Part shown: one piece after another, positions 1-9,426 of the stretch
Numbering within the stretch: position 1 is the first letter of the stretch
Layout of the letters: each line of letters opens with the position of its first letter
NCBI RefSeq assembly: GCF_019331675.1
Contig: NZ_JAHBBJ010000003.1
Location: forward strand, 62,001-126,000
Source: Bifidobacterium miconisargentati
Lineage (GTDB): Bacteria; Actinomycetota; Actinomycetes; Actinomycetales; Bifidobacteriaceae
Length of the DNA stretch: 64,000 bases
Reading direction: 5' to 3'
The notes under the pieces: model-generated
The model's input: the letters and a program-made list of their open reading frames with translations, nothing else
What the model was told of the DNA's origin: nothing
The model's database searches: none
Program-made: the position numbers and the translations under genes

Positions 1-1394
1 ATGAGTCCCGTCCCGTCGCGGGTTCGCGCACGGCGGCTCCGGGGCGCACGTCGCGCACGCAGTCGGCCGCGGTGCCGTCGGATGCCCGTGCCGCGGCTCG
101 CCCCATCACCGAGATCGGCACGGAAACCGTGGAACGGCTGGAGACCGGGTTCTCGGAGTTCGATCGCGTGCTGGGCGGCGGTGTGGTGCCTGGTTCGGTC
201 ACGCTGATCGCCGGCGAGCCGGGTATCGGCAAGTCGACGCTGCTGTTGCAGACGGCGGGCAATATCGCGCGGGCCGTACGCGGAACCGGCGGTACGCGGC
301 GTCCAGGGCGTACCACCGGCTCGGATACCGTGCTGTACATTTCCGGCGAGGAATCGCAGGCTCAGGTGCGATTGCGGGCCTCGCGCATCGATGCGGTGGA
401 GCCGAATCTGCTGCTGGCCTCCACCACCGATCTGTCCACGGTGTTGGGGCTCATCGAGCAGCACAAGCCGGCGTTGGCGATCGTGGATTCCGCGCAGACC
501 ATCATCTCGCAGGAGGTCGATGGCATCTCGGGCGGTTCCACGCAGGTGCGTGAGGTGGCGAGCGCCCTGATCGACACCGCCAAATCGCTCGACATTCCGG
601 TGTTTCTGGTGGGTCATGTGACCAAGGACGGCTCGATAGCCGGCCCGCGTACATTGGAGCATCTGGTGGACGTGGTCTGCCAGTTCGAGGGAGACAGCGA
701 GACGGCATTGCGTATGCTGCGTGCGGTGAAGAACCGTTTCGGTCCCACGGATGAGGTGGGTTGCTTCGATATGAGCGGCGAGGGCATCGAGGAGGTCACC
801 GATCCGGCCGGCCTGTTCCTGTCCGGTTCGGGGCCGAATGCGGCCGATAACGCGCCGATCGAGGGCACATGCGTCACGTTCACGCTGGATGGGCATCGCA
901 GTCTGCCCATCGAGGTGCAGGCGCTGGTCACCACATCGGTGCTGCCCACTCCACGGCGTGCGGTCAATGGCGTGGATCCGAGCCGCATCGCCATGCTGAC
1001 GGCGGTGCTGTACCGCCATAGCAAGCTGAATCTGCTGGCGAACGACCTGTACGTTTCCACCATCGCCGGGGGCCAGGCCAAGGAGCCCGCCTCGGACCTG
1101 GCGATCGCGAGCGCGTTGGCGAGCGCGGCCACGTCCAGACCCATAGCACGTACCACATGCGCCATCGGCGAGATCTCCCTGACCGGGCAGATACGTCCGG
1201 CGCCCCGCATGGAATACCGTCTGCGCGAAGCCGCGCGCCTCGGGTTCACCACGGCCATCATCGCGCCGTTGCGCAAACCGTTGCACATCGATGGGCTGCG
1301 GCTGGTGGAGGCCGGTACATTGCAGGACGCCTTGGCTGCATTGGGGCTGACTTCCGGTGCCAAGACGCCGAAACGGCAGGCGCAGGGAATGTAG
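1..1394 (+). CDS. radA: DNA repair protein RadA/Sms (5' end outside the window)
   Basis: RecA-like ATPase that helps process recombination intermediates during DNA repair. The reading frame is already open at position 3, so the N-terminal zinc finger lies upstream of the window; the GTG at 72 is an internal codon, not a convincing start. Walker A is GEPGIGKST, the RadA-specific KNRFG motif follows (AVKNRFGPTDEVG), and the C-terminal third is the Lon-protease-like domain without a catalytic dyad that I can identify. The stop is at 1392-1394. The next gene starts 44 bp downstream on the same strand. Family assignment is firm; only the N-terminus is unseen. Confidence 0.95.
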   Translation, partial: ESRPVAGSRTAAPGRTSRTQSAAVPSDARAAARPITEIGTETVERLETGFSEFDRVLGGGVVPGSVTLIAGEPGIGKSTLLLQTAGNIARAVRGTGGTRRPGRTTGSDTVLYISGEESQAQVRLRASRIDAVEPNLLLASTTDLSTVLGLIEQHKPALAIVDSAQTIISQEVDGISGGSTQVREVASALIDTAKSLDIPVFLVGHVTKDGSIAGPRTLEHLVDVVCQFEGDSETALRMLRAVKNRFGPTDEVGCFDMSGEGIEEVTDPAGLFLSGSGPNAADNAPIEGTCVTFTLDGHRSLPIEVQALVTTSVLPTPRRAVNGVDPSRIAMLTAVLYRHSKLNLLANDLYVSTIAGGQAKEPASDLAIASALASAATSRPIARTTCAIGEISLTGQIRPAPRMEYRLREAARLGFTTAIIAPLRKPLHIDGLRLVEAGTLQDALAALGLTSGAKTPKRQAQGM

Positions 1395-1438
1395 GATAGC
1401 CAACATCGAAACCATCGGACAACGGGAACGGTGATGAT

Positions 1439-3037
1439 ATGACTGGAATGGATTTTGCCACTTGGGCGATGACCTATTCACAGCGGACGAATCGGTCTGT
1501 GGCCGGCTCCCGCATGACGGTGCCGCGAACGGAGGATGCGGCCGCGTTCGCCGAGGCGGCAGGCCAGTGGGGCGTGGCCGTCCGGCGAACGGAACGGAAC
1601 GATGTGCCGGCAAGCGGTCCGGCAGGCATGGAGCCAGACAACGGTGATTCGGCGCGCGTAGACGGTCCGGCAAGTGGAGACGGTTCGGCAAGTAGGGTCA
1701 TCCCCGCAAGTGGGGCGGTCATGATGGCCGATGCGGACGTCACCGCGGATCTGTCCGAGACCGTCGAAGAGCCGGATTCCGTCTTGACGTTGCAGGATGT
1801 GCGCAAACTGGACGGCAGGGACGCCATCGATTACGCCGAACGGCATATGACGGTGCTGCGCACGTTGATGGACGAATTACGGCAGGACACGGATTTCACG
1901 GACGTGCGCATCGCCGTATGTCTGGTGCTGGAGCCGAAAACGGCGGTATTGCTGCGTCAGCTCAAGGCGGCCGGTGCCGTGGTCGGCGTATTCGCCGACC
2001 CTTCGGAGACGGATCAACGGGTGGCGGAGCAGCTTCGCCACGAGGGCATCGTCGTCGAGGCCGACGCGGGATGGTCCCCGCGGCAGACACAGGAGGGAGC
2101 ACTGCGCTTGCTGGACGAGATCCGCCCGCAGATCATCATCGATGACGGCGCGAGTTTCGCCAGGCTCGCGGCGGCCCAACGCCCGGAGCTGCTGGACGGG
2201 CTCATCGGCGTGGCCGAGGAGACGACCAGCGGCGTACGCGCCTTCCAGGCCATGCAGGAGGCGGGAGCGCTGTCGTTCCCCGTGGTCGCGGTCAATGACA
2301 GCGTGCTCAAGACCGGGTTCGACAACATGCATGGAACGGGCGAGACCTGCGTGACCACCATGCAGGAACTGCTTGGAGCGCACTGTTTCCGGGATAGGAC
2401 CGTGGCGGTGATCGGATACGGGCCGGTTGGCAAGGGATTTGCGCTACGGGTCCGTGCCTTGGGCGCGCAGGTGCTGGTCTGCGACACGGATCCCGTCGCG
2501 GCGCTGAAGGCCGTGTTCGATGGTTTTGCCGCCTGCGACATCGATGATGCCGTGGCCGAGGCGGACATCGTCGTCTCCGCAACTGGTGTGCGGCACACCA
2601 TCGCAGTGGAGCATATGCGACTCATGCGCGCAGGCGCGGTGCTTTCAGTGATCGGCGGCATCGCCAACGAAATCGCGCTTGACGACATTCCCGGTTTCCG
2701 GCATGACAATACGCAATCCCTCAGCACCATCGACGTGCCGGACGGCCCCGCGCTCACCCTGCTCGCACAGGGTGACGGCGTCAACTACACGGCCGGCGGC
2801 GGCAATCCCATCGAGATCATGGATCTGAGCTTCGCCGTCCAGGCGAGCGCGGTCTGTCACCTGCTCGCCCATCACCGTGACGGTCATCGGCTCAGCGCCG
2901 GCGTGCACCGTCTCGGGGCCGAGGCCGACCGCCGCATCGCCGCCGTCGCGCTGCGTACGCGGGGGCAATCGGCCAGCCATGCCGTGGCCGACAACGGGTA
3001 CGCCTGGAACCTCACCCGGTTCGACGATATGGCCTGA
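1439..3037 (+). CDS. S-adenosylhomocysteine hydrolase-like NAD-binding protein
   Basis: 532 residues. Residues about 113-500 align with adenosylhomocysteinase, which splits SAH into adenosine and homocysteine using bound NAD. Seen: the NAD motif GYGPVGKG (about 327-333), the EETTSG segment (about 260), and SVLKTGFDN with the family Lys and Asp-Asn (K291, D295, N296). Differences from classical enzymes: the His of the CLHMT motif is Val (V163), the Cys after FDNxxG is Thr (T300), and the usual C-terminal Lys/Tyr tail that completes the neighbouring active site is missing. Residues 1-110 are a low-complexity extension. It is followed by an amidohydrolase and a cupin on the same strand. Function may be hydrolysis of a related nucleoside thioether rather than SAH; that is inference. 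Confidence 0.8.
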   Translation: MTGMDFATWAMTYSQRTNRSVAGSRMTVPRTEDAAAFAEAAGQWGVAVRRTERNDVPASGPAGMEPDNGDSARVDGPASGDGSASRVIPASGAVMMADADVTADLSETVEEPDSVLTLQDVRKLDGRDAIDYAERHMTVLRTLMDELRQDTDFTDVRIAVCLVLEPKTAVLLRQLKAAGAVVGVFADPSETDQRVAEQLRHEGIVVEADAGWSPRQTQEGALRLLDEIRPQIIIDDGASFARLAAAQRPELLDGLIGVAEETTSGVRAFQAMQEAGALSFPVVAVNDSVLKTGFDNMHGTGETCVTTMQELLGAHCFRDRTVAVIGYGPVGKGFALRVRALGAQVLVCDTDPVAALKAVFDGFAACDIDDAVAEADIVVSATGVRHTIAVEHMRLMRAGAVLSVIGGIANEIALDDIPGFRHDNTQSLSTIDVPDGPALTLLAQGDGVNYTAGGGNPIEIMDLSFAVQASAVCHLLAHHRDGHRLSAGVHRLGAEADRRIAAVALRTRGQSASHAVADNGYAWNLTRFDDMA

Positions 3038-3134
3038 GTGCTTCTACGAAATCGCCACGGCATGTCACACGACATGCCCACGCCCCATCGCGATGAAATG
3101 AGTGCCGCGAAGCCGGTATAAAGGAGGGATGACC

Positions 3135-4523
3135 ATGACCGATGATTCGTTCGACCCGTTGTATGCGGCCGCGCACCCGACTCCGCTCGACTCGGTGACG
3201 TTGTACAGCGCACCGCTCATCATTCCCGTCACCGGACCGGTGATCATGGACGGCGCCATCGCGGTGGCCGGCAGCCGCGTGGTGCATGTGGGCACGCGGC
3301 GTTGGGTGCTTGATACGCTCAAGCAGGATATGGCCCCGCAGGGGCGCATCGAGGAGCATCATTGGCATGGCGTGATCACCCCGGGCCTCATCAACGCGCA
3401 TACGCACCTGCAGTACACGAATATGGCCGAAGTGGGCCAAGGTTCCTATTCGAGCTTCCGCGACTGGGAGCTCGGGTTCAATCCGGTGTACGAGCACCTG
3501 TGCCAGGAAGGCGACTGGAAGCAGTCCGCGGAACAGGGCGCCCGGATGATGGTCGAGGCGGGCGTCACGGCGGCCGCCGATATCGTCACCGACCCCGAGG
3601 CCGCCGGAGCGCTTGCCTCCCAGGGCATGCACGGCGTGGCCTACTGGGAGGTGATGGACTGGCATAACGACGACTGGCGCAAGGTGGGGGTGCGCGAACT
3701 CGTCCGGCATCTTGGCCGCATGCGGCAGGAGGACCTGCCCAGCATCGGCATCAGCCCGCACGCGCCCTACACGTTGGAGACCGCGCCGTTCGTGGATCTG
3801 CCGGATATCGCCCGTCAGCTCGACATGCGTCTGCACATCCATCTGGCGGAGACGCCGATGGAGGCCGGCGACCGCGAAACCACCCTGTCCACGTATTCGG
3901 CGGCTTCCTGGCGTGACCAGGATTGGACCAGCTACCAGCAACTCAGGGAAGCCGGCCAGGGCGCATCCGCCATCCAGTTCCTCGACCAGCTCGGTTCGCT
4001 CGGCCCCGATGTGCATATCGCGCACGGCGTCTGGGCGGATACGGAGGACCGACGTATCCTCCGTCAGCGAGGGGTCGGCGTCGCCCTGTGCCCCCGGTCG
4101 AACCGCATCACGGTGACCGGCCGGGACGCCCCGATCAGGGAATATCTCGAGGAAGGCAACCTGCTGGCCGTCGGCACCGATTCGCTGTCGAGCTCGCCCA
4201 GTCTGGATGTGCTCGACGATGTGGCGATGCTGTATGACCTGGCTCGCGAACAGGGGTATATGAAGGACGATCTGACGCACCGCCTGATCCGCATGATGAC
4301 GTTGGGCGGCGCCCAGGAACTCGGCATGCATGTGGGTGCGGGCCGTATCGGACAGATCAACGCCGGCGCGATGGCCGATCTCGCCTTCTTCGACGTGCCC
4401 GTGTACGTGGCCACCCCACGCGGCATCGAGGACACGCTGGAGGAGCTGGTTCGCAACGGTGCCGGCACGAACCGGGCAACGGTGATTTCAGGCCGTGTGG
4501 TCTACAACAACGGCGCATGGTGA
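3135..4523 (+). CDS. Amidohydrolase of the MTA/SAH/5'-deoxyadenosine deaminase (TrzA/DadD) type
   Basis: About 462 residues, metal-dependent amidohydrolase. Visible metal and substrate motifs: PGLINAHTHLQY (HxH), HIHLAETPMEAG, HIAHGVWAD, and GTDSLSSSPSLDV (metal Asp). These match deaminases that act on 5'-modified adenosines (methylthioadenosine, SAH, 5'-deoxyadenosine), giving the inosine analogue and ammonia. The ATG at 3135 is preferred over 3102 and 3129 because AAGGAGG at 3121-3127 sits 7 bp before it. The gene follows the SAH-hydrolase-like gene by about 100 bp. Chlorohydrolase-type or guanine deaminase activity cannot be excluded from motifs alone. Confidence 0.8.
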   Translation: MTDDSFDPLYAAAHPTPLDSVTLYSAPLIIPVTGPVIMDGAIAVAGSRVVHVGTRRWVLDTLKQDMAPQGRIEEHHWHGVITPGLINAHTHLQYTNMAEVGQGSYSSFRDWELGFNPVYEHLCQEGDWKQSAEQGARMMVEAGVTAAADIVTDPEAAGALASQGMHGVAYWEVMDWHNDDWRKVGVRELVRHLGRMRQEDLPSIGISPHAPYTLETAPFVDLPDIARQLDMRLHIHLAETPMEAGDRETTLSTYSAASWRDQDWTSYQQLREAGQGASAIQFLDQLGSLGPDVHIAHGVWADTEDRRILRQRGVGVALCPRSNRITVTGRDAPIREYLEEGNLLAVGTDSLSSSPSLDVLDDVAMLYDLAREQGYMKDDLTHRLIRMMTLGGAQELGMHVGAGRIGQINAGAMADLAFFDVPVYVATPRGIEDTLEELVRNGAGTNRATVISGRVVYNNGAW

Positions 4524-4539
4524 ACGAAAGGAGCAACGC

Positions 4540-5031
4540 ATGAGCGTTCCATTGGAGGAGATGAGCCCGTACGCGCGTTCCGTGGTGCAGCGTCTCGGGC
4601 TTGAGGCCCATCCCGAAGGCGGCTGGTATACGCGCGACTGGCAGTCGCCGCTGCCGGAGCCGGACAGCGGGCGTCCGCTCGCCTCGCTGATCTACTTCCT
4701 GCTGCCGGAGGGCGACGCCAGCGCCTGGCATAAGGTGGACGCCGATGAGATCTGGCTGTGGCATGGCCCCGCCACCGTCACTCTGGAGCTTGGCGGCGAC
4801 GGCGAGCAGCCGGCCGACGATCCGAGCGAGCGGCGGGCCATCGTGCTCGGCAACGGCATCGCACCGGAATCCCAGGCCGAGGAGCACGGCCAATCACAGG
4901 ACGGCGCTCCCGTCGGGCATGCGATCGTTCCCGCCGGCGTATGGCAGCGCACGGTTCCCGGACACGGCGATGCATTGGTCTCCTGCGTGGTCTCCCCCGG
5001 CTTCACCTTCGAGGGATTCACGCTGCAATAG
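4540..5031 (+). CDS. Cupin superfamily protein, DUF985 type
   Basis: 163 residues; single-domain cupin of the DUF985/cupin_5 group. The opening EAHPEGGWYTRDWQ, followed by LASLIYFLLPEG and WHKVDADEIWLWHGPATVTLEL, is the family pattern, and the closing VVSPGFTFEGFTL completes the barrel. The ATG at 4540 follows GAAAGGAG at 4525-4532. It lies 16 bp after the amidohydrolase stop, so the two are probably cotranscribed. The family has no settled reaction; sugar or small-molecule binding is often suggested. Placed after two nucleoside-thioether enzymes, it may act on a product of that pathway (inference). Confidence 0.8.
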   Translation: MSVPLEEMSPYARSVVQRLGLEAHPEGGWYTRDWQSPLPEPDSGRPLASLIYFLLPEGDASAWHKVDADEIWLWHGPATVTLELGGDGEQPADDPSERRAIVLGNGIAPESQAEEHGQSQDGAPVGHAIVPAGVWQRTVPGHGDALVSCVVSPGFTFEGFTLQ

Positions 5032-5190
5032 GATCCAACGTCGCCCACCGGTTCCTACCGGTCGCATGTGCATCGCATGATCCTCCGATAACCCGTCATC
5101 GCGGGAACCGATAGCACCGGCAACATGTCGCATGCACCGAATAACTATCTTGTACTAGGACAGGAAGCAAGAAAAGAAGGAGAACACCCC

Positions 5191-6057
5191 ATGTCATTCA
5201 AGTCCGCCGTCCGCGTGTTCGCCGCCGGCATCACCGCCGCGACGCTCATGTTCACCGCCGCCTGCGGTTCGTCCAACACCTCCTCCGACGCCAACGCCGG
5301 AGGCAGCGACAGCTCCGACATCACGCAGCAGACCGTCACCCCCGGCACGCTCACCATCGCCACCGGCGACCCGGCCTACGAGCCGTGGGTCATGAACGAC
5401 AAGCCGGAGTCCGGCGAGGGTTTCGAGGCCGCGCTGGCCTACGCCGTGGCCGACAAGCTCGGCTTCAAGAAGGACAACGTGAAGTGGATCCGCACCACGT
5501 TCGACTCCGCCATCGCCCCCGGCGCCAAGGATTGGGATCTCAACATCCAGCAGTTCGGCATCACCGACGAGCGCAAGCAGGCCGTCGACTTCTCCTCCGG
5601 CTACTACAAGGACACGCAGTCCGTGGTCGTCAAGAAGGACGGCAAGTTCGCTTCCGCCAAGTCGCTGTCCGACCTCAAGGACGCGGTGATCGGCGTGATG
5701 GTCGGCACGCAGGCCTACACGATCGTCCAGAGCAAGATCAAGGACGACATCCAGACCTTCAATGACGACGCCTCGCTCGCCCAGGCGCTCGACGCCGGCC
5801 AGATCGACGCGCTGGTGACCAACACGGTCGAAAGCGTGTACATGGTCCAGTCCGAGCAGGTCAAAGACGCCGAGGTGCTCGGCCGCATCGTCGGCTCCGA
5901 GGACAAGGACGGCCTGGGCATCGTGCTGCCGAAGGACTCCAAGCTCACCTCGGCCGTCACCAAGGCCGTGGACGACCTGAACGCCGACGGCACGCTCAAG
6001 CAGCTGCAGGACAAGTGGCTGGCCGAGTACACCACCGACCTGGCCGAGCTCAAGTAA
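5191..6057 (+). CDS. Amino acid ABC transporter, family 3 substrate-binding lipoprotein
   Basis: 288 residues. A signal peptide ends in the lipobox MFTAAC (lipidated Cys at about residue 25), then a Ser/Asp-rich linker, then a bilobed family 3 binding domain (GTLTIATGDPAYEPWVM; DWDLNIQQFGITDERKQAVDF). The ATG at 5191 has AAGAAGGAGA at 5174-5183. The permease and ATPase follow on the same strand, making a complete polar amino acid importer. The substrate is unknown. Position after the SAH-type genes makes a sulfur amino acid one possibility, but this is only context. Confidence 0.9.
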   Translation: MSFKSAVRVFAAGITAATLMFTAACGSSNTSSDANAGGSDSSDITQQTVTPGTLTIATGDPAYEPWVMNDKPESGEGFEAALAYAVADKLGFKKDNVKWIRTTFDSAIAPGAKDWDLNIQQFGITDERKQAVDFSSGYYKDTQSVVVKKDGKFASAKSLSDLKDAVIGVMVGTQAYTIVQSKIKDDIQTFNDDASLAQALDAGQIDALVTNTVESVYMVQSEQVKDAEVLGRIVGSEDKDGLGIVLPKDSKLTSAVTKAVDDLNADGTLKQLQDKWLAEYTTDLAELK

Positions 6058-6236
6058 GGTCGGCAAGCAAGTCCAGCCCAACCAGGTGCCGCACGACCGC
6101 ATGCATGACGGTTCGTCCGCACCGATTCGAACCCGTCGGAGGAGAGATCATCTCGACCGGCGGGTTCGTCGTCTCGCGTTCCACATTGCGCGACACCAAT
6201 CTCAAACCCGTTCGGACACTGCAATACAATCCACAT

Positions 6237-7127
6237 ATGGTCGATTCTCAATCCACGCATGATTCCGCCGCCGGAGCATCATCCATGCCGCCGGTGAGCG
6301 AAATCGAACTCTCCCGCCGTGACTATCGGCGCAAGCAGCAGCTCAAGTCGGTGGTCACCAGCCTGGTCAGCACCATCGTGCTGGCCATCATCGTCGTCAC
6401 GGGATTGAAGATGTCCCCCGGCTGGCCGCGCGTCAAGCAGACCTTCTTCTCCCCCGAATACTTCGTCAAGTCCCTGCCCAAAACCATCGACGGCCTCTGG
6501 CTCAACCTCCAGGTGCTGGTCGTGGCCGTGATCGGCGTCGCCATCTTCGCCACGCTCATCGCCCTGGTGCGTACGAGCAAGAACCCGGTGATGTTCCCGC
6601 TGCGCGTGCTGGCCGCCCTGTACACCACGGTGATGCGCGGCATCCCGATGATCGTCGTGCTGTACCTCATCGGCTTCGGCATTCCGGGACTGGGCCTGTT
6701 CGGCCGCATCAACCCGGCCATCCTCGGCACGATCGCCGTCATCATGGGCTACAGCGCCTATGTGGCCGAGGTGCTGCGCGCCGGCTTCAACGACGTGCAC
6801 CCCTCGCAGCGCGCCTCGGCACGCTCGCTGGGTCTGACCGCCGGCCAGACGACACGCATGATCGTCATTCCGCAGGCCCTGCGCAAGGTGGCGCCGGCGC
6901 TGATGAACGATTTCATCTCGATGCAGAAGGACGTCGGCCTCATCTCCGTGCTGGGCGCGGTGGATGCGGTGCGCGCGGCCCAGATCGAGGTCGCCAGCTC
7001 GTACAACTTCACGCCGTATGTGGTGGCGAGCCTGCTGTTCATCCTGATGAGCGTGCCGTTCATTCTGCTGAACGACTGGTATACGGCGCGACTGCGCAAG
7101 CGCGAACTGAGTGGAGGCACGGTATGA
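6237..7127 (+). CDS. Amino acid ABC transporter permease (HisM/GlnP type)
   Basis: About 296 residues from the ATG at 6237 (a later ATG at 6285 is also possible). A cytoplasmic N-terminus of about 40 residues precedes several membrane spans. The family EAA-like loop is present (YVAEVLRAGFNDVHPSQ, then ASARSLGLT), followed by MIVIPQALRKVAP, typical of His/Glu/Gln/Arg permeases. The stop overlaps the start of the ATPase gene (ATGA at 7124-7127), so translation is probably coupled. The 180 bp after the binding-protein gene contain no ORF I can support. Confidence 0.9.
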   Translation: MVDSQSTHDSAAGASSMPPVSEIELSRRDYRRKQQLKSVVTSLVSTIVLAIIVVTGLKMSPGWPRVKQTFFSPEYFVKSLPKTIDGLWLNLQVLVVAVIGVAIFATLIALVRTSKNPVMFPLRVLAALYTTVMRGIPMIVVLYLIGFGIPGLGLFGRINPAILGTIAVIMGYSAYVAEVLRAGFNDVHPSQRASARSLGLTAGQTTRMIVIPQALRKVAPALMNDFISMQKDVGLISVLGAVDAVRAAQIEVASSYNFTPYVVASLLFILMSVPFILLNDWYTARLRKRELSGGTV

Positions 7128-7927
7128 GCACGGATCAGAACATGCGGCGGGACACGCTCGCACAGACCCCGGCAGCCATTCAGGAGAACACCGCTCAGCC
7201 GGTGCTGCGGCTGGATAACGTTCGCAAGTCCTTCGGTTCCACGCAGGTGCTGCGAGGCATCTCGTTCGATGTCAAGCAGCATGAGGTGGTGGCGTTGCTC
7301 GGCCCGTCCGGTTCCGGCAAGTCCACGCTGATGAAGTGCGTCAACCTGCTCGAACAGGTCGACGACGGCCAGATCTGGCTCGGTTCCACGGACATCACCG
7401 ACCCGCGTGCCAACCAGGATCGCATCCGCGCGCGCATCGGCGTGGTGTTCCAGCAGTTCAACCTGTTCCCGCACATGTCGGTGCTGAAGAACGTGACGCT
7501 GGCCGCCATCAAGGTGCATCATTGGTCGAAGGACCGTGCCGAGGCGCGCGCTTTGGAATTACTGGATCGTATCGGCATGCGGGCCAAGGCCAAGGCCTAT
7601 CCCGATCAGCTCTCCGGTGGCCAGCAGCAGCGCGTGGCCATCGCCCGTGCGCTGATGACCGACCCCGAGCTGCTGCTGCTCGACGAGATCACGTCGGCGC
7701 TTGATCCGATGCTCGTGGGCGAGGTGCTGAACATGGTGGCCGAGCTCAAGTCGCAGGGCACCACGATCCTCATGGCGACGCACGAGATGAGTTTCGCGCA
7801 TGATGCGGCCGACCGCGTGGTGCTGATGCGCAACGGCATCATCGCCGAGAACGGCACGCCGCGTGAGGTGATGGACGAGTCGAACGATCCGCAGACGCGC
7901 GAGTTCTTCGCGCACTTCCGCCACTAA
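7124..7927 (+). CDS. Amino acid ABC transporter ATP-binding protein (GlnQ type)
   Basis: 267 residues. Walker A GPSGSGKST, Q-loop VVFQQFNLFPHM, signature LSGGQQQR, Walker B LLLLDEIT and the switch His (ATHEMSFAH) are all present. The VVFQQFNLFPH and MATHEM patterns are typical of polar amino acid importers. It starts inside the permease stop codon and ends 30 bp before a strong bidirectional terminator, so it closes the importer operon. Confidence 0.95.
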   Translation: MSTDQNMRRDTLAQTPAAIQENTAQPVLRLDNVRKSFGSTQVLRGISFDVKQHEVVALLGPSGSGKSTLMKCVNLLEQVDDGQIWLGSTDITDPRANQDRIRARIGVVFQQFNLFPHMSVLKNVTLAAIKVHHWSKDRAEARALELLDRIGMRAKAKAYPDQLSGGQQQRVAIARALMTDPELLLLDEITSALDPMLVGEVLNMVAELKSQGTTILMATHEMSFAHDAADRVVLMRNGIIAENGTPREVMDESNDPQTREFFAHFRH

Positions 7928-7957
7928 CGCCACCGATTGGTTCGATAAACTCAATCG

Positions 7958-8003
7958 TAATGGCCCTGACAAGGAAATCCCGTATTCCTCATCAGGGCCA
8001 TTA
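7958..8003. terminator. Bidirectional rho-independent terminator
   Basis: A perfect 12-bp inverted repeat, TAATGGCCCTGA at 7958-7969 and TCAGGGCCATTA at 7992-8003, with a smaller AGGAA/TTCCT stem in the loop and TTTT just after. It sits between the convergent ABC ATPase gene (plus) and ribF (minus), so it can serve both. Confidence 0.85.
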
Positions 8004-8006
8004 TTT

Positions 8007-9179
8007 TCACTTGCCGGGCTCGGTGACGCGCTTGGTTTCCTCGACGTTGCGCCTGAGCTCGTCCACAAGCTGGTCGGGGCCATCGAACTTGACCTGTGGT
8101 CGCAGGAAGCCGGCGAACTCCACGCGGACCTTGTGGCCGTAGAGGTCGATCCAATCGTCGGTGATGCAATAGGACTCCACCACGCGCTCATGGAGACCGG
8201 TCTTCTCGCTGAAGGTGGGCTTGGTGCCGATGGAGATGGCGGCGGGCCAACGGCGGGCTTCCGCTCCGGCGGGGACGGCCCCGTCCTTGTCGGTGCCCAG
8301 ATCCACAAGCCAGCCGGCGTAGACGCCGTCCACGGGGATGTAGCCTTCGATGTCGCCGCCCAGATTGGCGGTGGGGAAACCGATGGTGCGGCCACGCTCC
8401 TCGCCGTGCACCACTTCGCCTTCGATGGCGTGCGGTTCGCCCAAGATCGCGTTGGCGTCCTGGATGCGGCCGTGGGCCAGCAGATAGCGCACATTGGTGG
8501 AGCTCCAGGCGCGCATGGCCTTGGCCTGGTGCTTCTTGCTCCAGGCGCGGCGTTCGGCCTTGGTGGCGTTCGCCAGCGGGTCGGCGGGCTCGCCCCATTC
8601 GGTGGGCATCTCCGGCTTGAAGTCGCGCGGGATGCGCACCTCGCCGGGACCGCGGTCGTCCACCACGTCCAGTTCGAAGACGCCGGTGGCGGCGGCCAGG
8701 TTGGCGATATGCGGCACGTCGCCTTCACGGCCCTTGCCGAAGGCGGCGTCCTGGCCAAGCACCAGCGTGCGCATGCCGAGCTTGCCGGTGAGGCGTCCAA
8801 GGAAAAAGATGTACGACTTGGCGGCGAAGGCCAGCGTGTAGTGCACCACAAGCACATGATCCACGCCCAGCGCCTCGATGCGGCGCAGCCGTTCATGCAC
8901 GCTGGTCAGTGCTTCGGCGTCGATGTTCTCCTCGCCGGGTTCCTGACCGTCATGCTTGGCGGCCCAGCCATGCACGAAGGCGGGGCGCGGGTCGAACAGG
9001 ATCACCACGGAGAAGGAATCGTGCTGGTGGGCGAGCTCGACCACGCGCCTGATCACGGCCTGATGGCCCAAGTGCATGCCGTCGAAGGCACCAAGGGTCA
9101 CCACGGCTTTCTTGTCGTTATCAAACGAGGGCCATTCGACTTCGCCCTGGGCGTCCGGAGTCAGATGCGTGATGTTCAT
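8007..9179 (-). CDS. ribF: Bifunctional riboflavin kinase/FMN adenylyltransferase
   Basis: 390 residues. Converts riboflavin to FMN and then FAD. The N-terminal adenylyltransferase domain shows TLGAFDGMHLGHQAVI (the GxFDGxHxGH pattern); the C-terminal flavokinase domain shows GRTIGFPTANL and the NIGTKPTF-like SIGTKPTFSEK, then YGHKVRVEF. It is the last gene of the nusA-infB-rbfA-truB-ribF block on the minus strand. It is longer than the usual 310-330 residues because of inserts in both domains (for example around DRGPGEVRIPRDFKPEMP). Stop is next to the shared terminator. Confidence 0.95.
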   Translation of the reverse strand: MNITHLTPDAQGEVEWPSFDNDKKAVVTLGAFDGMHLGHQAVIRRVVELAHQHDSFSVVILFDPRPAFVHGWAAKHDGQEPGEENIDAEALTSVHERLRRIEALGVDHVLVVHYTLAFAAKSYIFFLGRLTGKLGMRTLVLGQDAAFGKGREGDVPHIANLAAATGVFELDVVDDRGPGEVRIPRDFKPEMPTEWGEPADPLANATKAERRAWSKKHQAKAMRAWSSTNVRYLLAHGRIQDANAILGEPHAIEGEVVHGEERGRTIGFPTANLGGDIEGYIPVDGVYAGWLVDLGTDKDGAVPAGAEARRWPAAISIGTKPTFSEKTGLHERVVESYCITDDWIDLYGHKVRVEFAGFLRPQVKFDGPDQLVDELRRNVEETKRVTEPGK

Positions 9180-9277
9180 CGTGTTGCGTCCTGTCCTTTG
9201 TCGTACATGTTATGTCCGTGTTTTTGGGTTCGACCCGTCAGTCCTGTCAGACCATGATTGATGCACATCCCATTGCG

Positions 9278-9328
9278 CTACCCCTCAGTCGGCTCCGCCG
9301 ACAGCTCCCCTGACAAGGGGAGCCAGGG
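9278..9328. repeat. Dispersed palindromic repeat, copy 1
   Basis: Near-consensus copy between truB and ribF: CTACCCCTCAGTC, then the short hairpin GGCTCCGCC, then the larger hairpin AGCTCCCCTGACAAGGGGAG. It shares this layout with at least 13 other copies in the window. It can fold as two adjacent stem-loops in RNA. Confidence 0.85.
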
Positions 9329-9426
9329 AAAGGACACGTCAATCTCAGCCCAGAAGAGCCGTACCATATGCTTTCCGACCTTGCGACGCGCAGCATGCAT
9401 GTGACGCAAGGCAAACCGCGTTCAGT

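Noticed and set aside
5194..6102. Minus-strand frame opposite the amino acid binding protein
   Set aside because: The plus strand has the clear lipoprotein with signal peptide and operon context.
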